This document shows positions 9,062-17,153 of a DNA stretch of 64,000 nt, piece after piece. Position 1 is the stretch's first letter; each line of letters begins with the position of its first letter. The notes under the pieces are model-generated. The model was not told where the DNA came from. It did no database searches and was given only the letters and a program-made list of their open reading frames with translations. The stretch covers positions 104,142 through 168,141 of the forward strand of contig NZ_JAGGPL010000009.1 of the NCBI RefSeq assembly GCF_018613805.1. The letters are read 5' to 3'. The position numbers and the translations under genes were made by a program. The DNA is from Arthrobacter sp. ISL-48 (lineage in GTDB: Bacteria; Actinomycetota; Actinomycetes; Actinomycetales; Micrococcaceae).

Positions 9062-9123
9062 AGATGGTGATTGGTTCCCCACGGAGCCGCATCTGAATTG
9101 TTGTCTAGGTTTTGGAGTGTCGC

Positions 9124-9774
9124 ATGTCCTTGTTCACTGTTCTTGCCACCAGCAAAGTCGCCGCCGGAATCCTGGCCGCTGGCACCCTGGCCGTCGGTGG
9201 AACCGGCGTCGCAGCTGTTGCAGGCGCCCTTCCGTCTGACGCACAGCAGACCGCCCACGACCTTGTCGGCGCCCCGGCTCCGAAGCTGCCCGAGGCCGTC
9301 ACCGCCGCCACCTCTGACACCGATGCCGCTGCTGACGCCTCCGGCACGGCGGCAGTGTCCGACAAAAAGGTAGCGGCCAAGGCCAACACTTCAGCCACAG
9401 CAGGAACTGCTGTTGACGCCGCCAGCGCCGCCTCATTGGGCCTCTGCACGGCCTTCACCCACGGCGGACTGAACGCCAAGTCCGAAGGGTTCGCCTCCCT
9501 GGTTGTTGAAGCCAAGGGTGAAGCAAACGTCGAGAGCTTCTGCAAGGACGTAGCCGCCAAGGCCGACGCCGCTGCTGAGGCCAAGGCCGCTGCGAACGGT
9601 TCCGCCGCCGTTGAGGCTGAGGCTCCCGAGCTCCCTGCTGTCCCCGCAGTTCCAGCTGTTCCGGCCGTTCCTGCTGTTCCGAGCATCGATGGAGCGCCTG
9701 CCGTTCCTGCTGTTCCGGCCGTTCCTGCGGTCCCTGGCCACGTTGTGGACGCTCCCGCCGTTTCGGCCCGCTAG
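9124..9774 (+). CDS. Secreted Ala/Val/Pro-rich repeat protein
   Basis: 216 residues with a hydrophobic N-terminal segment (VAAGILAAGTLAVGG) consistent with export, a middle domain with two cysteines (SLGLCTAF, VESFCKD), and a C-terminal tail of PAVPAVP repeats. The tail looks like a surface or wall-spanning linker. The ATG has TTGGAGTG upstream; an earlier GTG in frame lies inside that site. Its position before an ECF sigma/anti-sigma pair suggests it is a target or co-transcribed partner. No enzymatic motif is seen. Confidence 0.65.
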   Translation: MSLFTVLATSKVAAGILAAGTLAVGGTGVAAVAGALPSDAQQTAHDLVGAPAPKLPEAVTAATSDTDAAADASGTAAVSDKKVAAKANTSATAGTAVDAASAASLGLCTAFTHGGLNAKSEGFASLVVEAKGEANVESFCKDVAAKADAAAEAKAAANGSAAVEAEAPELPAVPAVPAVPAVPAVPSIDGAPAVPAVPAVPAVPGHVVDAPAVSAR

Positions 9775-9921
9775 CAGCCCTTCAGCTAGTGTGGACTGCG
9801 GGAACTGGGCCGTACTCGGCCGGATTCCTGCAGTCCACATTGGCAGTCCAAGAGGCAGCGGAGCAATCCGCGCTGGTTACCGCGATGTGCGAGTCAGCCG
9901 CCCGGGATGGAGGAGCCGCTG

Positions 9922-10485
9922 GTGCTTGACGCTTTGGCCGAAGAAGACATCGAGATATTGACAGACGCAGCCGGCACTGATCCGGCTGTGCTTTTTAGTG
10001 CTGTCTACCGAATGTTCTCCGGGGCCGTCTTGGGCTATCTCCGGGCCCGCGGTGTCGATGATCCCGAGGCGGTCACCCAGGATGTGTTCCTGGCCTTCTT
10101 CCCCAAAATAGGCGACCTGACCGGGGGGCTCCAAGGCGCCAAGTCGCTGCTGTTCTCGATAGCCCATGCCCGCATGGTGGATTACTACCGCCGGCTGGAA
10201 CGCAGGCCCGATTTCACTCCGTACGATCCGCTGCAGGACGGGCGCAGCATCGCTTCGGCCGAGGACCATGCGCTGGGCAACGACGGCGGCGCCGCTGCCC
10301 TGTTGGACGGCCTGGCCGATGACCACCGCGAGGTCCTTGCCCTGCGGGTGGTGGCGGACCTTTCCATCGAACAGGTGGCAGGCATCATGGGCAAATCCCA
10401 GGGCGCCATCAAGCAGCTGCAACGCAGGGCACTGCAAAACCTCAAGGACCAGACGCTAAGAAGAAACCAGGCACATCATGAGTGA
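9922..10485 (+). CDS. ECF sigma factor
   Basis: RNA polymerase sigma factor of the extracytoplasmic-function class, about 187 residues. Region 2 is seen in DDPEAVTQDVFLAFF and ARMVDYYRRLERR; region 4 has the helix-turn-helix LSIEQVAGIMGKSQGAIKQL. I chose the GTG at 9922 because GGAGGAG precedes it by 6 nt; the ATG at 9907 is itself part of that ribosome-binding site. The 3' end overlaps the next gene by 8 nt, the usual arrangement for a sigma factor and its membrane antagonist. Confidence 0.88.
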   Translation: MLDALAEEDIEILTDAAGTDPAVLFSAVYRMFSGAVLGYLRARGVDDPEAVTQDVFLAFFPKIGDLTGGLQGAKSLLFSIAHARMVDYYRRLERRPDFTPYDPLQDGRSIASAEDHALGNDGGAAALLDGLADDHREVLALRVVADLSIEQVAGIMGKSQGAIKQLQRRALQNLKDQTLRRNQAHHE

Positions 10486-11239
10486 CAACGCAGGCTCCCG
10501 CGATGCCGGGAACGTTGACCAGCTGCTGCTGGAGGCAGGGCTGGAAGAGGACGTCGCGCTCCGCCCTGCCCTGCTGGAGCTCCGGGCTTTGGCAGCCGAC
10601 TCGCCGCAGCCTTCGGCGGCGGTGGCGGCCCTCATGGTTCCCGCAGCCGGTGGGCTGACAGCTGTCCCACCCGCCGTACCCGCTCTGAAGGGACAAGACG
10701 CGGCCGCCCCGCCAGCCCCCCGGCACGCAGCGCCCCCGGCCGGATCAGTGACTGATGAACTCGCCGCCCGCCGTCGGGCCAAGCGCAGGATCACGCTTAC
10801 GACACTTTCGGTGGCGGTTTCGCTGGCCGCCGGGGGCGCCGTTGCCGCTGCTTCTGACCAAGGAGTCCGTGACTCGATCGGGCAGTTGAACCACGCAGTC
10901 ACGTCCTTCGTTTCCACAGTGGGCGGGGGGCCGGCGAAGGAGCCGGCTAAAGCCCCCGCCCCAGTCCCTGCGCACCCCAACGTCTCACCATCGGTTCCCG
11001 CTCCGACGGCGCCGACGGTCCCCGCAACTGGCCCCACCGAGGCCGGCCCCGGCGACGCCAAGGGGCCGCAGAACCACCCGTCCCCGGACCCGTCAGTCGC
11101 GGTCCAACTCCCGAAGCTTCCCGTGCCGGAGAACATCGCGCCGGGCGTTCCCGGCGGCTCCCTTCATGGCGAGGGACAGCCGTCACTGCTCCCCGAACCT
11201 GAGACGACACGGGTCCCGCTGCCCAGCCACGTGCCGTAA
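10478..11239 (+). CDS. Putative membrane anti-sigma factor
   Basis: 253 residues. The N-terminal cytoplasmic part is followed by the basic patch ARRRAKRR and one membrane segment (LTTLSVAVSLAAGGAVAA, about residues 107-124), then a long Pro/Ala/Thr-rich extracellular tail. No HxxxCxxC zinc motif is visible, unlike the cassette at 12.5 kb. The role as antagonist of the preceding sigma factor is inferred from the overlap, the single-membrane topology and the family habit. Confidence 0.6.
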   Translation: MSDNAGSRDAGNVDQLLLEAGLEEDVALRPALLELRALAADSPQPSAAVAALMVPAAGGLTAVPPAVPALKGQDAAAPPAPRHAAPPAGSVTDELAARRRAKRRITLTTLSVAVSLAAGGAVAAASDQGVRDSIGQLNHAVTSFVSTVGGGPAKEPAKAPAPVPAHPNVSPSVPAPTAPTVPATGPTEAGPGDAKGPQNHPSPDPSVAVQLPKLPVPENIAPGVPGGSLHGEGQPSLLPEPETTRVPLPSHVP

Positions 11240-11292
11240 GTCGAGGCCACGCAAAAGAACCATCCGGTCGACGCGGCCAGCCGGGTTGCTTG

Positions 11293-11832
11293 TCAGTAGC
11301 CGGACGCCGCCGTCTTGATCATGTCCCCGGCCGGAGTCGCCAGGTACCAGACACCACCGACGCCCTGCCCCAAGACGTCACCGGGATTCTTGTCTTTGGC
11401 GAAGTAGTACAGCGGCAGGCCGTTCAGGGTTACCTGCTTGGCACCGCCCGGCGTCGTAATTGTGCCCAGCTTGCCGGTGACCCCTTCAGCGGAGGGCGCG
11501 TCCGACCTCGTCGTAACCGGCGGCCATTGTGTGAGGCAGTTTCCTGTGCAGGCGCTGGTTCCTGAGTCTTTCGTGTCCTTCGTGAAGAAATAGACGCTCA
11601 TGCCCTTGGCATCCACCACGATGCTGCCGGCGCTTGACGTTGCAGTCTTGAGGTCCGCGGCAGTTACCGGAGTCGAGGAACTGGTGGTCGGCGAGGCGGA
11701 GGTGACCGCGGGACTCGAGGCGGGCGCCGCCGGAGCCGTTGTTGTTGTGGTGGTTCCGGGGCTGCCACCGCAGCCCGTGAGGACGGCCGCGAGGGCCAGC
11801 GCTCCGAAACTGATGCCCAGTTGCTGTTTCAT
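11293..11832 (-). CDS. Lipoprotein with COG4315 / PF03640 repeats
   Basis: 179 residues. Signal peptide and lipobox LTGCGG put the lipidated cysteine near residue 21, followed by a Thr/Ser-rich linker. Two copies of the 'secreted repeat of unknown function' are seen: AKGMSVYFFTKDTKDSGTSA with CTGNCLTQWPPV, and LNGLPLYYFAKDKNPGD with GVWYLATPAG. The family is found on the outside of many bacteria and has no settled function. Its promoter is back to back with that of the downstream sigma factor, with the same -35 and -10 words, so it is very probably in that sigma regulon. Confidence 0.85.
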   Translation of the reverse strand: MKQQLGISFGALALAAVLTGCGGSPGTTTTTTAPAAPASSPAVTSASPTTSSSTPVTAADLKTATSSAGSIVVDAKGMSVYFFTKDTKDSGTSACTGNCLTQWPPVTTRSDAPSAEGVTGKLGTITTPGGAKQVTLNGLPLYYFAKDKNPGDVLGQGVGGVWYLATPAGDMIKTAASGY

Positions 11833-11879
11833 GTGAATGCTCCTTGGCTGGTGCCCCGGCGGATCACCGGGCGCTAACC

Positions 11880-11910
11880 GGTACGACGCGCCAGGGTGAA
11901 GAATGGTTCA
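11880..11910 (-). promoter_or_regulatory. SigL-like ECF promoter of the lipoprotein gene
   Basis: On the minus strand TGAACC-N16-CGTCGTACC. It is the mirror of the promoter on the other strand; the two -35 boxes are only 3 bp apart. The form matches the TGAACC-N16-CGT type described for Mycobacterium tuberculosis SigL. Confidence 0.75.
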
Positions 11911-11913
11911 AAG

Positions 11914-11944
11914 TGAACCGTTTCCCACTCACAGACGTCGTATC
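11914..11944 (+). promoter_or_regulatory. SigL-like ECF promoter of the sigma/anti-sigma operon
   Basis: TGAACC-N16-CGTCGTATC, giving a leader of about 75 nt before the sigma gene. Together with the mirror-image site on the other strand it implies autoregulation. Confidence 0.75.
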
Positions 11945-12027
11945 AGCCGGGATGTGCAGGGAGTAATCGCGGAGTAGTTCCGCGCAGGAAGCTTCGGCTC
12001 AGGAGACAGGGACAGGAGCGTGCGGGC

Positions 12028-12528
12028 GTGTCAATGGACGAGGATGTGGTGGCCGCGATCTATCGCGACCACGGCAGCGCCTTGCGCCGCTTTGTCCTCA
12101 GCGCATCCCGGGATTCCCAGCTGGCGGAGGACATAGTCCAAGAGACAGTGCTCCGGGTCTGGCAGCAGGCCCCGGACGTCACCGGGAGCCTGCGCAGCTA
12201 CCTTTTCCGGACGGCTCGAAACATCATGATCGATAATTACCGCAAGGCCCAGCGTCGGCCAGTCGAAGCCCTTGAATATGAGCTCCACGACCCCACCGAG
12301 GCCGTGGAGCGGGTCGACGAACTGCTCAACCGCGTGCTGATGGAGGAGGCCCTGCTCCGGCTCAGCACCGAACACCGCGACGTCCTGGTGGCCCTGCATT
12401 ACCGGCGTTTCACCGTCAATGAGGCCTCCGTACAGCTGAACATCCCTAGCGGAACCGTGAAGTCGCGGGCCTATTATGCGGTGCGGGCCCTGCGGACCAT
12501 CCTGGATGAGATGGGGGTGGAACGGTGA
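12028..12528 (+). CDS. ECF sigma factor, SigL/SigK type
   Basis: 166 residues. Region 2 is seen in DSQLAEDIVQETVLRVW and RSYLFRTARNIMIDNYRKA; region 4 in LHYRRFTVNEASVQLNIPSG with TVKSRAYYAVRAL. It should recruit RNA polymerase to TGAACC...CGT promoters, one of which lies just upstream. The GTG start has AGGAG 9 nt before it; an ATG two codons later is too far from that site. The stop overlaps the following anti-sigma gene by 4 nt (GTGA). No regulator other than the anti-sigma partner is evident. Confidence 0.9.
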   Translation: MSMDEDVVAAIYRDHGSALRRFVLSASRDSQLAEDIVQETVLRVWQQAPDVTGSLRSYLFRTARNIMIDNYRKAQRRPVEALEYELHDPTEAVERVDELLNRVLMEEALLRLSTEHRDVLVALHYRRFTVNEASVQLNIPSGTVKSRAYYAVRALRTILDEMGVER

Positions 12529-13190
12529 GCGCCGCCGAGCTCCACCAACTGCTGGGCGCCTACGTCCTGGGCGGTTTGGACCCCACGGATTCGCTCCGCT
12601 TCGAAGCCCACCTTAGGGAGTGTGCGGACTGCCGGACGGAGCTGGAGGAACTGGAGAAACTGCCGGCCCTGCTGGACGCGCTTCCGGTCCCGGATGCGGT
12701 GGCGCTGACAGCCACCCGCCCCGGTGCAGGCGCCGTCGAACCTGCCGCAGCCGTGCCGCACGCCATCATTGACGAACTGGCTTCCCGCCGTCGGACATCA
12801 CGACGGCGGTGGGCGGCTCTCGTCGGGGCCGTCGCCGCAGCGTGCCTTGCCCTGGGCCTGGTCGCCGGACCGGTGTTCAACCGGCCTCCGCAGCCGGACG
12901 CGAGCTACTCGGTGCAGTCGGGAAACGGCCTGCGCTTCAGCGTGGACCTGGCCCGGAAAACGTGGGGCACCGAGCTCGCCGTGAGCGGCAGCAGCATGCC
13001 GCTGGACGGGACACTGTCGCTGTGGATCCGGGGCCGCGATGGCACGGAGGACCGGGCCTGTGCTTGGACCGCCACGCCGAGCGGCAGGGTCAAGGTCACC
13101 GGGGCAACGCCGGTTCAGCTTGCCAGCATCGCCAGCGTGGAGCTGCGGGACGGAACCCAGCAGACCGTCGCAGTGATCACGGTGCCGTAA
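12525..13190 (+). CDS. Zinc-finger anti-sigma factor (RslA/RskA-like)
   Basis: 221 residues. The N-terminal anti-sigma zinc domain is clear: H at about residue 28 and HLRECADC with Cys 32 and Cys 35. A membrane segment (WAALVGAVAAACLALGLVAG) follows the basic stretch RRRTSRRR, then an outside domain of about 100 residues resembling the RskA C-terminal fold. It should hold the preceding sigma factor at the membrane and release it on a redox, zinc or envelope signal. The translational overlap with the sigma gene supports stoichiometric production. Confidence 0.88.
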   Translation: MSAAELHQLLGAYVLGGLDPTDSLRFEAHLRECADCRTELEELEKLPALLDALPVPDAVALTATRPGAGAVEPAAAVPHAIIDELASRRRTSRRRWAALVGAVAAACLALGLVAGPVFNRPPQPDASYSVQSGNGLRFSVDLARKTWGTELAVSGSSMPLDGTLSLWIRGRDGTEDRACAWTATPSGRVKVTGATPVQLASIASVELRDGTQQTVAVITVP

Positions 13191-13206
13191 TAGCGGATAC
13201 CCCTGG

Positions 13207-14019
13207 CTACATCCTGGCCAAGCGTGCCCGGACCACCATGTAGAGGCCGTAGCAGATCAGTCCGGCTCCCACCGCTGCCAGCAGGTAGATGCCGAAGGGC
13301 TGGTCACGCAGGGCCCTGAGCCCGCCGTCCAGGCCTGTGGATTCCTCCGGGTGCACCTGAATTGCCGCGATCATGACCAGCAGCCCGGTCAGGAGCAGCA
13401 CCGTGCCCTTTGCGACATAGCCGACGCCGCCCAGGATCGTCACAGCAGCCCGGGCGGGCGGGGAAGACGGAAGCACCAGATGATCTTCGAAGGACTTCCT
13501 AAACCCGCGCACTCCGTACACCACGCCGGTCACGGCCACTCCGAGGCCCAGCAGGACCAGCAGGGCCACGCCGCCGGGCGCCTTCATAACGGTGAGGGTG
13601 AGGTCGGTGGCATGTTGCCTGTTGTCGGCGCCGGAACCGGTTCCCTTGGCGAAAGAAAAAAACGTCAGGGCCAGGGCGGCGTAGACGACGGCCTGTCCAG
13701 CCGCCGCGGCCTTTTTACCGGCCTTTTTCTTGGTGGGCAAATGGTTAAAATCGAAGATGGCATCGCTGGCCTGCCAGACTGCCAATGCAGCGCAGGCTGC
13801 GGCGCTGCTCCACAGCAGGAACGGTCCTGCGGGCTGGTTGGCAAGTTCGGCCACCGCGCCGCTGACGTCGGCGCTGCCATTTCCACCCATAGCCAGCCGG
13901 ATGGCGATGGCACCCAGCAAGAAATGCAGGATGCCGCTGGCCGCAAAACCGGCCCTGGCCAGGAACTCAAGCGGCCGCGAGTTGGTAACTTCCTCCGCCG
14001 CGTCCGCGGCCTGCTTCAT
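13207..14019 (-). CDS. DUF1206 membrane protein
   Basis: 270 residues with six hydrophobic segments arranged as three similar pairs, each beginning with a pattern like ARAGFAASGILHFLLG, VVYAALALTFFSFAKG or VGYVAKGTVLLLTGL. This threefold two-helix repeat is the hallmark of DUF1206. Function is unknown. I chose MKQAADAAEEV, preceded by AAAAGAGAA; the frame stays open for 28 more codons upstream without a better site. Confidence 0.82.
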   Translation of the reverse strand: MKQAADAAEEVTNSRPLEFLARAGFAASGILHFLLGAIAIRLAMGGNGSADVSGAVAELANQPAGPFLLWSSAAACAALAVWQASDAIFDFNHLPTKKKAGKKAAAAGQAVVYAALALTFFSFAKGTGSGADNRQHATDLTLTVMKAPGGVALLVLLGLGVAVTGVVYGVRGFRKSFEDHLVLPSSPPARAAVTILGGVGYVAKGTVLLLTGLLVMIAAIQVHPEESTGLDGGLRALRDQPFGIYLLAAVGAGLICYGLYMVVRARLARM

Positions 14020-14223
14020 TTCTCTTTTGATGGCCGTTCCTTTGTGCAGGCGCCATGAGGCGCGATTCCCGCGTGCCCTCCAACACAAGGCCAATGGTGT
14101 CACGCCAAGGAGGTGGCGAACAGTCCCGAGAGGAGCCGCGTCGGGTGACCTGCACCGGTATCCGGGATGGACGCGGAGGAAAGGGGGAGAAGGCCTGCCG
14201 GACCTTCGCCCGGCCGTGGAGCG

Positions 14224-15147
14224 TTAGAGCCTGCGGTAGCAGAGATCGAAGATCAGCCTGCCAGCCTCGTGAGCCTTCGCCTCAAAGCTCGTGCGGATCC
14301 GGCCCTCGAAGCGCGGCGCCCAGCCCCCGGTTTCATCCACGCCCTCGTTGGGACCTGTGTGCTCGGTGCTGACCGGCGCACGGCCTTCGCGGACGGGTGC
14401 CCCGCCCACGACCGACTCCACGCCGGACTGCCACACCTGGGTGAGCGGGCTCTCTGGGCCGTGCCGCTCGCCTGTGTGCAGGTTTTCGAAGACCTCCGAA
14501 CCTTCCAGGACATCGCGGACATGGACGGCATAGTTGGACCAGTCGGTGGCGATCCGCCACAGCCCGCACTTCTTGAGGGCGCGGGCCGCGAGGTCGGCAA
14601 ACTCCGGCTGGATGAGGCGACGCTTGTGGTGGCGGGACTTGTGCCAGGGATCAGGGAAGAACACCCACAGCTCGCTGACCGCCCCGGCTGGGAGCATGGT
14701 GGCCAGAACCTCGGGCGCGTTGGCTTCCACCACGCGGACATTCTTGAGCCCGCGGCTGTTGATTTTGATGATGGTGTTGGCGAGACCCGGCGTGTAGACC
14801 TCCACGGCCAGGAAGTCTGTGTCGGGGTTCTGCTCGGCGGCATGGCAAATGGCGTCGCCGAGCCCGGAGCCGATCTCAACGATGAGCGGCGCCTTACGGC
14901 CGAACTCCGCCTCGGCGTCGAACGTGTAGTCCGGGTGCACTGACGTATTGGCGATGTGCCGGGGAACATCCACCGCCCAGCGTTCCGCGTGCTCTTCCCA
15001 CGCGGCCTGCCGACGTCCCTGCAGCCGGGTTCCGCGGCGCACAAAGCTGACCGGCCGGCCGCCATAGGTACCGAAGGACGCCTGTGTGCCCGGCGTCACC
15101 GGCCGCGGGACATGCGGTGGCTGGGGGGATTCTGGGGATTCGCTCAT
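14224..15147 (-). CDS. trmB: tRNA (guanine-N7-)-methyltransferase
   Basis: Forms m7G46 in the variable loop of tRNA with S-adenosylmethionine. The SAM-binding motif IVEIGSGLGDA and the family signature FFPDPWHKSRHHKRRL are both present, with the C-terminal substrate segment TDWSNYAVHV. The 307-residue product has an N-terminal extension of about 65 residues rich in Ser/Pro, common in actinobacterial TrmB. The start MSESPESP has TATTCT 7 nt upstream and GGAAAGG directly abutting it, which fits a leaderless message better than a Shine-Dalgarno start. Confidence 0.9.
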   Translation of the reverse strand: MSESPESPQPPHVPRPVTPGTQASFGTYGGRPVSFVRRGTRLQGRRQAAWEEHAERWAVDVPRHIANTSVHPDYTFDAEAEFGRKAPLIVEIGSGLGDAICHAAEQNPDTDFLAVEVYTPGLANTIIKINSRGLKNVRVVEANAPEVLATMLPAGAVSELWVFFPDPWHKSRHHKRRLIQPEFADLAARALKKCGLWRIATDWSNYAVHVRDVLEGSEVFENLHTGERHGPESPLTQVWQSGVESVVGGAPVREGRAPVSTEHTGPNEGVDETGGWAPRFEGRIRTSFEAKAHEAGRLIFDLCYRRL

Positions 15148-15184
15148 CCTTTCCAGAATAGTGGAGATTGCGCGGGCTGGCGCT

Positions 15185-15688
15185 TCAGACAAAGGGCAGG
15201 AAGCCCAGGGCCCTCAGTGTGAGAATCAGGCCAATTGTGAAAATCACCCCGGATACCCATAGCGCGGCCAGCGCCGACGTCCTGCTGCCCGACCCGTTCT
15301 CGAAGCCCGGGGAACCCCTGATGGCAGCAATCGCCAAGGTCACCGAGAGGAGCCCTAAGAACATGGGCAGACTCCAGAGGACCAGGGGCGCAACCCAGAA
15401 CCGTTTCGATGGCCCGTGGTCAGGGTATGTCAGCAGGGCGGCCCACGCAGCGAGGGGTGCGGTCAAGACAATGCTGAGGGGCGCAATGATCGCGAACACC
15501 AGGCTGGTGGTCCCTGCACCGGAGCTTCCGTGCGGTGCCCGGACCGCCAGAGGCGGTGGCTCCCCGTGAAGCGGCCCGGTGGGCGGCCCGGTGGGCGGCC
15601 CGGTGGGCGGCGGGGCGGGCGGCGGGGCGGGAAGCTGCGCTGCGGAAGGCGGCGATGACGCCGGATCGTGGGGCTTCGGAAGGCCCAT
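15185..15688 (-). CDS. Pro-rich small membrane protein, unknown
   Basis: 167 residues. The first 45 are dominated by Pro/Gly repeats (PPTGPPTGPPTG) encoded by 12-bp tandem units; then come about three membrane segments (SLVFAIIAPLSIVLTAPL, FWVAPLVLWSLPMFLGLL, ALWVSGVIFTIGLILTL). The layout, a proline-rich cytoplasmic tail before a few helices, is common for DUF4190-like actinobacterial proteins, but I cannot assign a family firmly. Confidence 0.6.
   Translation of the reverse strand: MGLPKPHDPASSPPSAAQLPAPPPAPPPTGPPTGPPTGPLHGEPPPLAVRAPHGSSGAGTTSLVFAIIAPLSIVLTAPLAAWAALLTYPDHGPSKRFWVAPLVLWSLPMFLGLLSVTLAIAAIRGSPGFENGSGSRTSALAALWVSGVIFTIGLILTLRALGFLPFV
15571..15630. repeat. Tandem 12-bp repeats inside a Pro-rich coding region
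   Basis: GCGGCCCGGTGG is repeated three times without error (15571-15606), then GCGGCGGGGCGG twice (15607-15630). They keep the reading frame of the membrane protein on the minus strand and encode its PPTG and PPAP repeats. Such perfect units are prone to copy-number change between strains. Confidence 0.8.
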
Positions 15689-15824
15689 GGTTCTCCCGGT
15701 GGCTGAAGGGATTGGCGGGGAATGACGTTTTCAGCGTAGGAAGGACGAACAAGGGCGGCCAGTGCTAGAGCAGCCTATGTGGATAACTTCCGGGCATCAG
15801 CGGGACAAATCAAGGCCTGACAGA

Positions 15825-17117
15825 ATGGGTCCCGTGACACGCGCTGAGACTCCCGATATGCCCGGCCTCCTGGTCGACGCCGAAGTCGACTGCGTCCCGG
15901 CGGCGGCGCCCACCATGCTTCCGGGCACTGCCAGCAACAAGCGCGGGCTGGTCTACCTGGGAGTGTGCCTGGTCCTGATCGGCGTGAACCTTCGCACCGT
16001 CTTCTCCAGTTTCGCGGCGGTGCTCCCCGAAATAACGTCCGACGCCGGCCTGCCGGGCTGGGCCGTGCTGGTACTCACCAGCGTTCCCGTCACGCTCCTG
16101 GGCGTGTTCGCTCCGATCGCCCCGGTGCTGGCCCGCCGCTACGGCGCTGAACGGGTCCTGTTGGGCGCCATGGCTGTGCTGACCGCCGGGCTGCTCCTGC
16201 GGCCTGCCGACCTGGGCCGACTGATCCCTGGTGCAGGCCACATGCCGGCGCTGATGGCCGGAACTGCTGCCTGCGGTGCCGCCATCGCCCTGTGCAACGT
16301 GCTTCTGCCTGGGCTGGTGAAGCGTGACTTCCCGCACCGGCTGGGCCTGATGGGCGGGCTCTACACGACCGCCATCTGCGCATCGGCTGCGCTGGGGGCC
16401 GGCTTTACGTACCCGGTCTTGACGGCGACGGGGGAGTGGACCTCGGCGCTGTGGGTCTGGGCAGCTCCTGCCGCCGTCGTGCTCTTCCTGTTCCTCCCGG
16501 TGGCACTGAGGCAGCGGCCCATCCTGCATCAGGCCGTCAATGACGGCGTCAGCGTCTGGCGCTCGGCGGTGGCGTGGCAGGTGACCGTCTTTATGGTGCT
16601 GCAGGCCATGATGTCCTTCAGCGTCTTCGCGTGGCTGGCGCCGATCCTGCGGGAGCGTGGAGTGGACGGTGCAACAGCCGGGCTCATGGTATCCGCGTCC
16701 ATTGTGCTGCAGATGCTGGGTTCGCTGTTCGCCCCGGCTCTGGCTACAAGGTTCCGGGACCAGCGCGCCATCAACACACTGGTGGCGCTGATGACCGGCG
16801 GCGGGTTTGCGCTGAGCATCTTGGGCCCGCTGGAGCTCGCCTGGGTTTGGACCGGACTGCTCGGCCTGGGGCAGGGGAGCCTCACCGCGGTGGCGCTGAC
16901 CATGATCATGGTCCGCACGCCCGACGGCCACACAGCCGCACATCTGTCCGGCATGATGCAGGGCGTGGGCTACGGCCTGGGATCCACCGGGACGCTGGTG
17001 GTGGGCCAGTTGCACCAGGCGACCGGGTCCTTCGCCGCCGCTGGCGCGCTTTTCCTGGTGGTGGGCTTACTCGCCGCCGTCTTTGGCTACCAGGCCGGCC
17101 GGAACCGGTATGTCTGA
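15825..17117 (+). CDS. MFS transporter, CynX/NimT family
   Basis: About 430 residues with 12 predicted membrane helices. It matches the CynX/COG2807 group by its first helix GVCLVLIGVNLRTVFSSFAA and the helix-5 region GLMGGLYTTAICASAALGAG. Members move cyanate, nitroimidazoles or unknown small organics; the cargo here is unknown. The ATG giving MGPVTRAE has AAGG 9 nt upstream; the frame is open back to 15762, and a GTG at 15834 is another candidate. A second MFS gene follows after 36 bp. Confidence 0.8.
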   Translation: MGPVTRAETPDMPGLLVDAEVDCVPAAAPTMLPGTASNKRGLVYLGVCLVLIGVNLRTVFSSFAAVLPEITSDAGLPGWAVLVLTSVPVTLLGVFAPIAPVLARRYGAERVLLGAMAVLTAGLLLRPADLGRLIPGAGHMPALMAGTAACGAAIALCNVLLPGLVKRDFPHRLGLMGGLYTTAICASAALGAGFTYPVLTATGEWTSALWVWAAPAAVVLFLFLPVALRQRPILHQAVNDGVSVWRSAVAWQVTVFMVLQAMMSFSVFAWLAPILRERGVDGATAGLMVSASIVLQMLGSLFAPALATRFRDQRAINTLVALMTGGGFALSILGPLELAWVWTGLLGLGQGSLTAVALTMIMVRTPDGHTAAHLSGMMQGVGYGLGSTGTLVVGQLHQATGSFAAAGALFLVVGLLAAVFGYQAGRNRYV

Positions 17118-17153
17118 GCCAGTGTTCATGGAAATCTGATCAGGCCCGGTACC

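Noticed and set aside
15810-17015. 401-codon open frame on the minus strand
   Set aside because: Antisense of the CynX-type transporter gene; His/Gln-rich and without hydrophobic core.
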